DNA of 10,447 nucleotides from Bacteroidales bacterium (lineage in GTDB: Bacteria; Bacteroidota; Bacteroidia; Bacteroidales; Muribaculaceae). Position numbers and translations under genes: made by a program. A model generated the notes under the pieces. The model was not told the DNA's origin and ran no database searches. It was given only the letters and a program-made list of their open reading frames with translations. Positions 1 through 6,889 of the stretch are shown piece by piece. The DNA lies in NCBI GenBank assembly GCA_900767075.1, contig CAAFXX010000176.1, positions 1-10,447 of the forward strand. Reading direction: 5' to 3'. Position 1 is the stretch's first letter, and the number at the start of each line of letters is the position of its first letter.

Positions 1-18
1 ACGACGCTCTTCCGATCT
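1..18. other. Illumina adapter remnant at the left contig end
   Basis: The first 18 bases, acgacgctcttccgatct, are identical to the 3' end of the standard Illumina TruSeq read-1 adapter. The sensor reading frame on the minus strand stays open right up to this junction, so biological sequence starts at about base 19. This is library sequence left in the assembly and should be trimmed. It is the exact reverse complement of bases 10427-10444 at the other end. Confidence 0.97.
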
Positions 19-1393
19 CGTTTTCCGAAAAAAAGCCGAGATATCCGGGAGTGGTACCTGCCAATGCTCCGCCGCTTCGCATACAGAGGACAGAGCGTAC
101 CTGCTCGTTCTGCATGAAAGGCGTTGTTTTGATGGTGAAACTGTGGAGATTTACAAGGGCAAGGTCATGGCCATAGCTTAACCACAGATTATTGTCTTTG
201 TCAACAAAATGACGGTCGATATTGGGGATACCGGTATATTTGAGATAGGGAGAGAGCAGACGCACCTCTCGCAGGCTGTCGGAAGATTCGTCATAATAAG
301 CGAATCGTCCGTTCTTGGGAGCAATCCAGATGGTCCCGAAAGTATCTTCCACAAATATCGAATTATTGCTCATGGTGCCTTCTGAAAGAGACGCTGCGTA
401 ATGAATCTGTCGGGCAAGAGGACCATTTCCACTGTCGCAAAGAAAGACATCGCCATTTTCACCGAACGCCCATATCCTGCCCTTTGAGTCAGCGTTTATC
501 TTGTCGATACGAGTCTGACCCGCCTTGGGATAAACTTTCCACTTCCTCGACGACACGTCATAGAATGCTATTCCATGTTCAGTGGCGGCTGCCAGTCTGT
601 TTTTATCGACAGCAATCATCGAGCGTACCGATCCCCTTTCGATGGGAGGTGCAGGCAGCCTTTCGAATTTCTTTTTAACGGGAGAATAGCTGTAAAACTT
701 TCCGTCTGACGACACAAAATAATCGCGTCCTCCGAGATAGACTACAGTAAGGAATTTGCCGTCAAGTCTACGGTCGGTGCCGTATAGTCGGACTCCTTTG
801 TCTGTATAAATCCATTGCAGACTGTCGGGCGTTACGCGCACATTGACAATCTGTCGTGCATTTCGGTTTATTTCCGACGGTCTGAAAACCGTGATGGAAT
901 CGGGATTGTCAGGAGCTCCGAGCGATACCCTCAGTGCCGGATAATCGGTCTCGCCTATAATCCATGCATGATCGCCCGACGGCACAATCCGCCGAGCCTT
1001 GTAAATTTTACCGGTTTTCTTGCTTATCGCCTCCGACAGTTGTACGAATCTCCCTCTTTCCGCATCGAAAAGATAAGGATTGTTGTCATAGGTAAGTACC
1101 CAGAGCCTGCTGTTTCCCCCAGGGGCGATATCAAGAATACGGTTGCTTGTCAACGGACCGTACCGCTTTCCTCCACGGTAAGAAGAAAACTGATAGCCGT
1201 CATAGAAGCATATTCCGTTCCATGTTGAGATCCAGATCATACCCTGGTCATCCTGATCTATCCTCGATATGAAATTAGAGGGTAAACCGTCGCGGACATT
1301 AAATGTCCGGACACGCGGGAAAGGCCGCGCCGACACCGGAAGCACAGTCAGCAACAGCAGTATATGAATTGTCAGGCGGAACAGCTTGGTCAT
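19..1393 (-). CDS. Two-component regulator propeller protein, N-terminal part (probable hybrid two-component system sensor, HTCS); 3' end missing
   Basis: An open frame runs from the ATG at 1393 leftwards without a stop for 458 codons until the adapter, so only the N-terminal part is present. It starts with a signal peptide (MTKLFRLTIHILLLLTVLPV, then SA, with cleavage about residue 22). Next come repeated Reg_prop beta-propeller blades. The first is the typical DGLPSNFISRIDQDDQG-x-IWI-x-T-x-NG (residues 35-60) followed by YDGYQF. Further blades are LTSNRILDI...LWVLTYD, KINADSKGRIWAFGENG, NSIFVEDTFGTIWIAPKNG and FVDKDNNLWLSYG. In Bacteroidetes such periplasmic propellers head HTCS proteins (propeller, Y_Y_Y domain, membrane helix, histidine kinase, receiver, AraC) that sense oligosaccharides and activate adjacent glycan-degradation genes. 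The kinase and DNA-binding parts would lie beyond the contig, so HTCS is inferred; a shorter propeller regulator cannot be excluded. It is divergent from the GH43 gene at 1624, its likely target. No Shine-Dalgarno sequence is evident, which is usual in this phylum. Confidence 0.88.
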
Positions 1394-1451
1394 GGTTAGG
1401 TTATTCGCATTCAGTCGCGGCTATGGGGCGACAGTTTAATTTTTCCAGCTA

Positions 1452-1483
1452 TAAAATTAGCGCAAATAATCTTTTTCTGCAAA
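1452..1483 (-). promoter_or_regulatory. Predicted Bacteroidetes-type promoter of the propeller sensor gene
   Basis: Read on the minus strand, a TTTG -33 element (1480-1483) is followed by a 20-base spacer and TAATTTTA (1452-1459). That differs from the Bacteroidetes -7 consensus TAnnTTTG only in the last base. Transcription would begin near 1445, about 50 bases before the ATG at 1393. Spacing and orientation fit well; there is no experimental support. Confidence 0.55.
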
Positions 1484-1540
1484 AATTAGGTGGAAAATTT
1501 AACTTCATTAATTTTTTACACCTTGTTTTTATTATTTTTT

Positions 1541-1552
1541 TGCAAATTTGCA
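1541..1552. repeat. Perfect 12-bp palindrome TGCAAATTTGCA in the divergent promoter region
   Basis: TGCAAATTTGCA is a perfect inverted repeat lying between the two divergent genes. It overlaps the predicted -33 element of the GH43 promoter. It could be an operator for a dimeric regulator, such as the neighbouring sensor or a global regulator. In an AT-rich spacer a 12-bp palindrome can also arise by chance. No second copy was seen in the window. Confidence 0.4.
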
Positions 1553-1577
1553 TTTCAAAATTTATTTCATACTTTAA
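1547..1577 (+). promoter_or_regulatory. Possible promoter of the GH43 gene
   Basis: TTTG (1547-1550), a 19-base spacer, then TACTTTAA (1570-1577). This resembles the TTTG / TAnnTTTG arrangement, but the last two bases of the -7 box deviate from consensus, as expected for a gene needing an activator. The predicted start near 1584 would give a leader of about 40 bases before the ATG at 1624. Confidence 0.35.
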
Positions 1578-1623
1578 CCGTTGAATTTATAAAACGTTAT
1601 CATAAATCCAATCTAAATTATTC

Positions 1624-3288
1624 ATGAAACAACTATTTCTGACAGCGGCGGCATTACTCTGCGTCGTCCCGGGGCTGAAGGCAGACAACGCCAAGCCCTA
1701 TGTCTCGAAAGTCTGGGTAGCCGACAAGGGTGACGGCACGTACCGCAACCCGATCATCAACGCCGATTACAGCGATCCCGACGTAATCCGTGTCGACGGC
1801 GACTACTGGCTTACAGCCTCCAGCTTCACCAACAATCCGGGACTGCCGATCCTTCATTCGCGCGACCTCGTGAACTGGGAGCTCGTAAATTATGCTGTCA
1901 AGGAGCTAAAACCCACAGAATATTACAACAAGGCGCAGCACGGCGACGGCGTGTGGGCGCCCGCTATCCGCTACCACAAGGGCGAGTATTACATATACTG
2001 GGGCGATCCCGACAACGGCGTCTTTATGGTAAAGTCAAAGGACCCACGCGGCGAATGGGAGGCTCCCGTGCTCGTAAAGGAAGCCAAGGGCATCATCGAC
2101 ACCTGCCCATTTTGGGATGAGGACGGCAAAGCCTACCTCGTTAACGGATGGGCAAAAAGCCGCGGAGGCTTCAACGCAGCCCTCACCATGACGGAGATGA
2201 GTCCCGACGGCACCAAACTCATCGGCGACCCGGTGTTGATCTATGACGGTCTTCCCGACGACAACCATACCATCGAGGGACCCAAACTGTACAAGCGCAA
2301 CGGCTACTACTATATCCTCGCTCCGGCCGGAGGCGTGGCAACCGGATGGCAGGTAGCACTCCGCTCGAAAAACATCTACGGACCTTATGAGATGAAGGTT
2401 GTGATGGCGGAAGGCAAGTCGGGCATCAACGGCCCTCACCAGGGCGGATGGGTCGACACCCCCTACGGAGAAGACTGGTTTATCAACTTCCAGGAGAAAC
2501 CATATGTCGGACGCGTAAACCATCTTAATCCCGTAAAATGGGTGAACGACTGGCCTGTGATCGGCGTCGACACTGACGGCGACGGCTGCGGAGAACCGGT
2601 ATCCACCTACCGTAAACCTAAGACCGGCACCGAGAAAGTGCCCGTTCAGACTCCGGTAGAGAGCGATGAATTCAATACTCCCGAACTCGGCAAGCAATGG
2701 CAGTGGTTCGCCAACTACCAGCTTCCCTTCGGCTTCGCCACTCCCAACGGCTACTACCGTATTTACGGTCAGGAGATGGCACCCGATTTTGTGAACATGC
2801 GCTCGATTCCCAACATCCTCACCCAGAAATTCCCCAACGAGAGCTTTACGGCAACCTCCAAGGTACGCGTGTCGTCGACACAGGACGGACAGCAGTCGGG
2901 CATCATCGTCATGGGCTTCAACTATTGCCGCTTGGCTGTCGAAAGACAGGGCGCCGGCTACGTGATCAAACAGATTGAATGCACGAAATCCGACAAGGGC
3001 AAACCGGAAGTGGCAAAGACGGTTGCTTCTGTCGATCCCACCCGCATCAACGGTGAAGGCCCGCGTGCCTCGATGGATCTCGACATCTGGTTCCGCGTCA
3101 AGGTAAACCCCGAAGGGCTCTGTACATTCTTCTATAGCCTCGATGGAAAGAAGTGGAAAGAATGCGGCTCTCCATTCCAGGCGACTGCCGGCCACTGGAT
3201 CGGCGCCCGCATCGGCTTCTACAGCATCATGCCTGAAGGCAAGAAGCGGGGCTGGATCGACATCGACTGGTTCCGCATTGACAAATAA
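1624..3288 (+). CDS. Secreted glycoside hydrolase family 43 (subfamily 12-like) beta-xylosidase / alpha-L-arabinofuranosidase with C-terminal GH43_C2 domain
   Basis: 554 residues. A signal peptide (MKQLFLTAAALLCVVPGLKA, cleavage about residue 20, no lipobox) points to export to the periplasm. Residues 41-325 form the five-bladed GH43 propeller: NPIINADYSDPDVIR carries the catalytic base Asp51, GIIDTCPF the pKa-modulating Asp159, and TIEGPKLYKRNGYYY the acid Glu218. GPHQGGW (His272) matches the family's metal-site histidine. Residues about 345-554 (ESDEFNTPELGKQWQW to WIDIDWFRID) are a concanavalin-like beta-sandwich of the GH43_C2 type, which helps shape the active site in beta-xylosidases. 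The GLPILHSRDLVNW pattern resembles GH43_12 (FsAxh1-like). The family trims xylose or arabinose side units from plant glycans; exact specificity cannot be read here. It appears monocistronic, divergent from the sensor gene and ended by a strong terminator. No SusC/SusD pair is nearby, so this is either a PUL edge or an orphan enzyme. Confidence 0.93.
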   Translation: MKQLFLTAAALLCVVPGLKADNAKPYVSKVWVADKGDGTYRNPIINADYSDPDVIRVDGDYWLTASSFTNNPGLPILHSRDLVNWELVNYAVKELKPTEYYNKAQHGDGVWAPAIRYHKGEYYIYWGDPDNGVFMVKSKDPRGEWEAPVLVKEAKGIIDTCPFWDEDGKAYLVNGWAKSRGGFNAALTMTEMSPDGTKLIGDPVLIYDGLPDDNHTIEGPKLYKRNGYYYILAPAGGVATGWQVALRSKNIYGPYEMKVVMAEGKSGINGPHQGGWVDTPYGEDWFINFQEKPYVGRVNHLNPVKWVNDWPVIGVDTDGDGCGEPVSTYRKPKTGTEKVPVQTPVESDEFNTPELGKQWQWFANYQLPFGFATPNGYYRIYGQEMAPDFVNMRSIPNILTQKFPNESFTATSKVRVSSTQDGQQSGIIVMGFNYCRLAVERQGAGYVIKQIECTKSDKGKPEVAKTVASVDPTRINGEGPRASMDLDIWFRVKVNPEGLCTFFYSLDGKKWKECGSPFQATAGHWIGARIGFYSIMPEGKKRGWIDIDWFRIDK

Positions 3289-3307
3289 TCCGATTCCGAT
3301 ATATTAT

Positions 3308-3344
3308 AAAAAAACGGTATGCTCAATGAGCATACCGTTTTTTT
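3308..3344. terminator. Bidirectional rho-independent terminator between convergent genes
   Basis: The hairpin stem ACGGTATGCTC / GAGCATACCGT with loop AAT (3325-3327) is perfectly paired. It is flanked by seven A's (3308-3314) and seven T's (3338-3344), so each strand has a stem followed by a U-tract. It sits 19 bases after the GH43 stop and 53 bases beyond the stop of the convergent PNGase-like gene, serving both. Confidence 0.93.
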
Positions 3345-3396
3345 ATTTCTATTATAGGAACTGTAGCGTATCCGCGAGTAGTTTTCAGAACCGGGA

Positions 3397-4803
3397 TCAG
3401 CGGATTATCTTGTGGAATTCTATAAGACCGTCGGCATATTCGACAGATATGACGAACACGCCTGACTTGCACTTGGCGAGTGAAACTTCGTCTGTATTGT
3501 ATTTCATTTCAAGGGTACGGCCTTCGACATCGTAAACGCGCACCATCCACACCGGATCTTCCGACGTGATCTTACACAAATCACCGTTGATTGAAAGCGA
3601 ACTGCGAGGATCAACTGCCACTGCATCAACACCTGAAGGTGCCGGCATTTCACCCTCTGTCACGCCCTGGAAGTAGATCGAGACAGGGAAATCGCCCTGT
3701 TGATCTGCAAATACAGCATCGATCACTTTGATGCGGAAAGCATGTTCCCCTGCAGCAAGAGGGCCTGTCTTGAATATACGGATATCAATCTTATCTCCGG
3801 GGCACCAGTTTGAGAACGATTGCCACATTTCGTCGCTTTTCTTCCATCGTCCATAGATTCCATTGGGCTGGGTGTTGTACTGGCGGAAAGGCTCGCAGCT
3901 CTCTCGACCCGGAGTGAAGACGTTGATCAGATTGCCGTCAAAATAAATATTGTGCACGCGGCGATTGTATTCTTCGCCACCGCTATTTGCGCCGTGATGC
4001 GAGATTATAAGTATAACTTCACCGTCGGTAACATCTTTCGGTACGTTGAATCTCCAGGTTTTGTCTGCCTGCTTCTCGACATCTGTAGCACCCTCGGAAT
4101 AATTGTTGAAGTTGCCGCCTTTGCTCTCCGGTTTCTTAATTACTACAGGCACCAGAATGTTCTTATCTATTTCAGGAGCCTCCGCTTCATTGGTTATGAA
4201 TTCGAGCGTACCGGTGAAAACGTCCTGCCTGCCGGCGCATCCTCTCACCTGTTCATTGGCGGCATAAGGCACCCCGAAGAGTTCGAATTCCACCCAGATG
4301 TCATGCTCTGCGCGGATTATAGAATCCCTGAGTATCATCGAAACGTTGTCCATCTCAAACTCATAGGGCACTTCTGTAGGCTGAACGTTTTTATTCATGA
4401 ACGGAGTGATGAAGCGGGCGACCTCGATACGTTGCACTTCGTCGGGATTGTAACTCTCGGATCCCTTGGGCACGAATGCGAGATTGATGTTGCCGATACG
4501 GTCGTAATTGTCGCATAGAGCCCCGACAGTCACCTTTATGGTCAGCTTATCCCCTATTTGTGAAAGCTGTTCGTCGCTGAGCTTCACTGCACAAAGCGAT
4601 GTGAGATGGCGCAGAATGCCCTCTTCGCCGGCAATCATCGCCTTGCTTTCGTCAGAAATGCCCTCGAGGGTGTTGTATCCGTCAAAAAATATCACATCAT
4701 CATAAATTTTGATGGTCTTGAGATTCTCAGTTTCCTGTGCAAACGTCGGCAGCAGCATCAGGAATGAACCCCCCAACAGAAACGATTTGTAAAATTTAGC
4801 CAT
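3397..4803 (-). CDS. PNGase F-like secreted peptide-N-glycosidase with C-terminal type A sorting domain
   Basis: 468 residues from the ATG at 4803. This start gives a clean signal peptide (MAKFYKSFLLGGSFLMLLPT, then FAQ, cleavage about residue 23); the frame extends to 4896, but those codons lie upstream of the predicted promoter. The ATG at 4815 is an alternative start. Residues about 30-205 match the PNGase F N-terminal domain and 215-382 the C-terminal domain, two jelly rolls. Aligning by eye to Elizabethkingia PNGase F, the catalytic Asp60 (WDRYANVYV) corresponds to Asp101 in CDNYDRIGNINL, Glu118 to Glu172 in DIWVEFELFG, and Glu206 (AEWCFRTH) to Glu278 in GEEYNRRVH. RFITPFM and NWCPG are also shared. 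All key acids are present, so it is probably active, cleaving the Asn-GlcNAc bond of N-glycoproteins. Residues about 390-468 (VRVYDVEGRTLEMKY...SGVFVISVEYADGLIEFHKIIR) look like a type IX secretion type A sorting domain, suggesting surface delivery. The glycoprotein substrate (host, diet or bacterial) is unknown. Confidence 0.88.
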   Translation of the reverse strand: MAKFYKSFLLGGSFLMLLPTFAQETENLKTIKIYDDVIFFDGYNTLEGISDESKAMIAGEEGILRHLTSLCAVKLSDEQLSQIGDKLTIKVTVGALCDNYDRIGNINLAFVPKGSESYNPDEVQRIEVARFITPFMNKNVQPTEVPYEFEMDNVSMILRDSIIRAEHDIWVEFELFGVPYAANEQVRGCAGRQDVFTGTLEFITNEAEAPEIDKNILVPVVIKKPESKGGNFNNYSEGATDVEKQADKTWRFNVPKDVTDGEVILIISHHGANSGGEEYNRRVHNIYFDGNLINVFTPGRESCEPFRQYNTQPNGIYGRWKKSDEMWQSFSNWCPGDKIDIRIFKTGPLAAGEHAFRIKVIDAVFADQQGDFPVSIYFQGVTEGEMPAPSGVDAVAVDPRSSLSINGDLCKITSEDPVWMVRVYDVEGRTLEMKYNTDEVSLAKCKSGVFVISVEYADGLIEFHKIIR

Positions 4804-4833
4804 AAGCAATGTCATTTTGTAGCATTTATGCCG

Positions 4834-4865
4834 CAAATAAAACAATTTGCTTTCTAACATCCAAA
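4834..4865 (-). promoter_or_regulatory. Predicted promoter of the PNGase-like gene
   Basis: Read on the minus strand, TTTG (4862-4865), a 20-base spacer and TTTATTTG (4834-4841) fit the Bacteroidetes -33/-7 pattern with one mismatch in the -7 box. Transcription would start near 4827, a short leader upstream of the ATGs at 4815 and 4803. This argues against the longer start at 4896 and suggests transcription independent of the MFS gene upstream. Confidence 0.5.
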
Positions 4866-4929
4866 AAAATATATCATTTTTTCGGATTATCCTCACTGTT
4901 TTTACAAATATTATTTGGGAAATCGACTA

Positions 4930-6240
4930 TCAGAGGTCGGGAGCGATCTTGCGGGAGCGCAAAGCGAAAAGAAGGGTGAGCAATCCGAGTGCCGCCAGAC
5001 CGATTGCCGTGGAATGAAGGATATTCCCAACTCCCACCAGAGGAGCTGCGACAGCTCCGAAAATATAACCGATCACACCCAACAGCGCGGACGCGGCCCC
5101 CGCCGTTGCGCGCCCTTCGTTCATGGCAAGCGTATTGGTGACGGTAAAAATCATGCCCAACGAAAAAAGCATCGGCCACAGCAAAATCTCATAGAGCCAG
5201 AAGCTCTCAATCGTCCACAATGCCACCGCAATGGCTACAACCGAGACAGCCACTCCGACAGCACCGATAAAGGCAGCCTTTTTCAAAGGTCTGAATTTCA
5301 GAGACAGCATAGAGCCTGTCACGACAAATACAGCATTAAATCCTATGAAAAGACCATATTCCACCTGCGACCAGCCGTAATGATCCTGAAATATGAAAGG
5401 TGCCGAAGATATATATGCGAAAAGGAGACCGAGAGCGGCGCCCTTGAAAAGCACATGAGCCATGAAAGGCTTGTTTTTCAGCAGCATGGGATAATTTTTA
5501 AAATTATGCCATATGCTACCTGTCGGCCGCTTCGACTTAGGGAGTGTTTCTTTCAGCCGCGGAGAGATGCATAGCAGAATTACAGCAAAAATACTCAATA
5601 CCACGAAAACCCCACGCCACGAAAATCTTTCCGACACGAATCCGCCTAAAATAGGAGCGCACGCGGGCGCGAAACCGTTAATTGCCCCCATGACAGCCAT
5701 GCATTTCGCAAGAGCCCGTCCGCCATAGACGTCTGCAGGAATTGTTCTGGCAAGAAAATAACCGCCCGATGCACCTATGCCCTGAAATATGCGGCAGATC
5801 AGGAAGTATTCAATCGTAGGCGAGAAAATACTTATCACCGCCGCGATTATGAATAAAACAATCGAACCGACAAGCACCGGTTTTCTGCCGTACTTGAAGC
5901 TAACCGGACCCAACAGGATCTGTCCGAGACCCAGTCCGATCATACCCATCGTAAGACCGAGCTGCACCGTCGACGCCGAGCAGTCGAACCAGCGCGTCAT
6001 CGACGGCAAAGACGGCGTGAACATATCGTTTACAAACGACCCGAAGGCACTGAGCCCGGCAAGGTAAATCACAAGAAAGGTGAAATTCACCGCCACCGCG
6101 CCCTTCATCACCGGAACTTTTGAATTGCTGTTACCGTTTTCCTTATTATTGACTGGATCTGTGGCTGTGTTGTTACCGGAACCCTTATCGTTACCGGCAC
6201 CCTTGGCTGAATTATTACCTGTATCTTTAGTGTTTTTCAT
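4930..6240 (-). CDS. Bcr/CflA-type MFS multidrug efflux transporter with Asn/Gly/Lys-rich N-terminus
   Basis: 436 residues from the ATG at 6240, chosen because AAAGG precedes it by five bases. An in-frame ATG at 6318 also has AAAGG upstream, and one at 6108 (MKGAVAVNFTFLVIYLAG) would remove the whole extension. Twelve hydrophobic segments are visible. TM1 (FLVIYLAGLSAFGSFVNDMF with TPSLP), the TM2-3 loop (GPVSFKYGRKP, residues 111-121) and TM5 (GAINGFAPACAPILGG, 185-200, antiporter motif C-like) place it in the drug:H+ antiporter family of Bcr/CflA proteins in the inner membrane. Odd points: the loop motif normally has Asp where Phe115 stands (GxLaDrxGRk), and residues 1-44 are low-complexity and hydrophilic (GNNSAKGAGNDKGSGNN and similar). 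Substrate is unknown. It is followed 126 bases later by the PNGase-like gene on the same strand, but that gene seems to have its own promoter. A TATATTTA box at 6296-6303 could be this gene's -7 element, but no matching -33 element was found. Confidence 0.85.
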   Translation of the reverse strand: MKNTKDTGNNSAKGAGNDKGSGNNTATDPVNNKENGNSNSKVPVMKGAVAVNFTFLVIYLAGLSAFGSFVNDMFTPSLPSMTRWFDCSASTVQLGLTMGMIGLGLGQILLGPVSFKYGRKPVLVGSIVLFIIAAVISIFSPTIEYFLICRIFQGIGASGGYFLARTIPADVYGGRALAKCMAVMGAINGFAPACAPILGGFVSERFSWRGVFVVLSIFAVILLCISPRLKETLPKSKRPTGSIWHNFKNYPMLLKNKPFMAHVLFKGAALGLLFAYISSAPFIFQDHYGWSQVEYGLFIGFNAVFVVTGSMLSLKFRPLKKAAFIGAVGVAVSVVAIAVALWTIESFWLYEILLWPMLFSLGMIFTVTNTLAMNEGRATAGAASALLGVIGYIFGAVAAPLVGVGNILHSTAIGLAALGLLTLLFALRSRKIAPDL

Positions 6241-6453
6241 TTCGCCTTTATTTATAATATTCCCGCGGCTCATTCCGACAGCCGGAATAATCACATAAAT
6301 ATATATTCGCGTTGTCATTTCTGCCCTTTCTATTTAACAAACAACCGCCCTCACTTTGTTTGCCTCCGACCTGGAATATCTCCTCTATATTACATCCACC
6401 ATGCTTAATTAAAAAGTATTAACCTATAATTTTACGATTTAATTGCAGATTTT

Positions 6454-6483
6454 TTTGTTAATCAGAAAATTGTATTAAATTTG
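6454..6483 (+). promoter_or_regulatory. Predicted promoter upstream of the leader RNA and CsgG-like operon
   Basis: TTTG (6454-6457) is followed by 18 bases and a perfect Bacteroidetes -7 box TAAATTTG (6476-6483). The spacer is one base shorter than the usual 19-21. Transcription would start near 6490, about 60 bases before the structured island and 400 bases before the ATG at 6890. This is the best consensus match of the promoters seen in the window. Confidence 0.55.
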
Positions 6484-6550
6484 CATTCATTGAAGTTTTT
6501 AAACATTCATTTAGATACGGTTTAAATTTATTTTCAGAGAATTCTGGGAG

Positions 6551-6648
6551 GGATTTTTGAGATGATTCTGCAAACCGGGGATGGTGCAATTCCCACATTG
6601 CGACTGACGAGACTTGGCGGAATCAGCCAAAAAGACCCTCAAAATACC
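6551..6648 (+). ncRNA. Candidate structured leader RNA (riboswitch-like, class not assigned)
   Basis: This stretch is about 50% GC (hand count of 6561-6650), whereas the 120 bases before and 60 bases after are only about 20% GC. On the plus strand it can form a closing helix TTTTGAG (6555-6561) with CTCAAAA (6638-6644). Inside that is a second helix TGATTCTGC (6563-6571) with GCGGAATCA (6617-6625), nine pairs with one G-U. A third is a hairpin GGGGAT / ATTCCC (6577-6582 / 6589-6594) with loop GGTGCA. An alternative hairpin TTGGC / GCCAA (6614-6618 / 6626-6630) is mutually exclusive with the second helix, as in a switch. GGTGCAATTCC recalls the conserved segments of cobalamin and FMN riboswitches, but the rest of neither consensus is met. 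It lies downstream of a good promoter and 240 bases ahead of the CsgG-like gene. The same bases also read as a small ORF. Confidence 0.42.
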
Positions 6649-6651
6649 TGA
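6562..6651 (+). CDS. Possible 29-residue leader peptide / small ORF
   Basis: The ATG at 6562 opens a frame of 29 codons ending in TGA (6649-6651). The product begins MILQTGDGAIPTLRLTRLGG and ends ISQKDPQNT. GGGAGGG stands about nine bases upstream, a stronger Shine-Dalgarno-like sequence than those of the neighbouring genes. The peptide has no signal sequence or motif I recognise. The GC rise over exactly this interval would suit either a real small gene or a structured RNA; the two readings overlap completely and I cannot separate them. It may also be a spurious ORF within a conserved RNA. Confidence 0.25.
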   Translation: MILQTGDGAIPTLRLTRLGGISQKDPQNT

Positions 6652-6889
6652 AAGATATACTTATATAAAATATTTAGTAATAAATTTAAACAGTTTCTTA
6701 GGTTTCTGAACAATTGTTTGGGGCCCGGTTCTAAAATCAGCTTACAATCTTTGCTTATATTATTATCCGGGACATCTGCCAGTATTATTGGTTAATTCAA
6801 GCTCCGGCAACTCCATGCGGAAATTCGAATATCGCCACAAACCTTCCCTAAAATTGCCAATTAATTACAAAGAAATACCTGAATTCATT

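Larger units (their letters stand above)
6241..6889. other. Intergenic region between the divergent MFS and CsgG-like genes
   Basis: About 650 bases without a long gene. From 6241 to 6450 it holds possible MFS transcription signals and alternative upstream MFS codons. A plus-strand promoter lies at 6454-6483. Between 6551 and 6651 a GC-richer island contains a foldable RNA and a possible small ORF. From 6652 to 6889 I see only AT-rich sequence with no clear promoter or terminator; CCCGG (6724-6728) could pair with CCGGG (6766-6770), which is weak. No T-run terminator follows the island, so transcription probably continues into the gene at 6890 with a leader of about 400 bases. Confidence 0.6.

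Noticed and set aside
815..1584. Plus-strand open frames opposite the propeller sensor and in the divergent spacer
   Set aside because: The minus strand encodes unmistakable Reg_prop blades. The second frame (1303-1584) runs through AT-rich promoter sequence and has no recognisable protein features.
2035..3195. 386-codon open frame on the minus strand inside the GH43 gene
   Set aside because: It lies fully antisense to a gene with clear family motifs and has no signal, motif or promoter; it is a by-product of GC-biased third positions.
3820..4518. 232-codon plus-strand frame opposite the PNGase-like gene
   Set aside because: The minus-strand product has conserved PNGase F active-site residues; the plus-strand product looks like random antisense translation.
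4804..4896. Upstream extension of the PNGase-like gene to the ATG at 4896
   Set aside because: It would place 31 residues ahead of the signal peptide, and the codons overlap or precede the predicted promoter (4834-4865).
4907..4918. AT-rich inverted repeat CAAATATTATTTG-like near 4905-4918 as a terminator of the MFS gene
   Set aside because: The stem is only about five A-T-dominated pairs without a following T-run, too weak to call.
6551..6648. Firm assignment as a cobalamin or FMN riboswitch
   Set aside because: GGTGCAATTCC and GCGACTG are suggestive of cobalamin and AATTCCC of FMN, but the remaining conserved boxes and helix order of neither class could be matched by eye.
6788..6889. Upstream extension of the CsgG-like gene to a TTG start
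   Set aside because: The ATG at 6890 begins a proper signal peptide; the extra 34 residues are hydrophilic and would block export.
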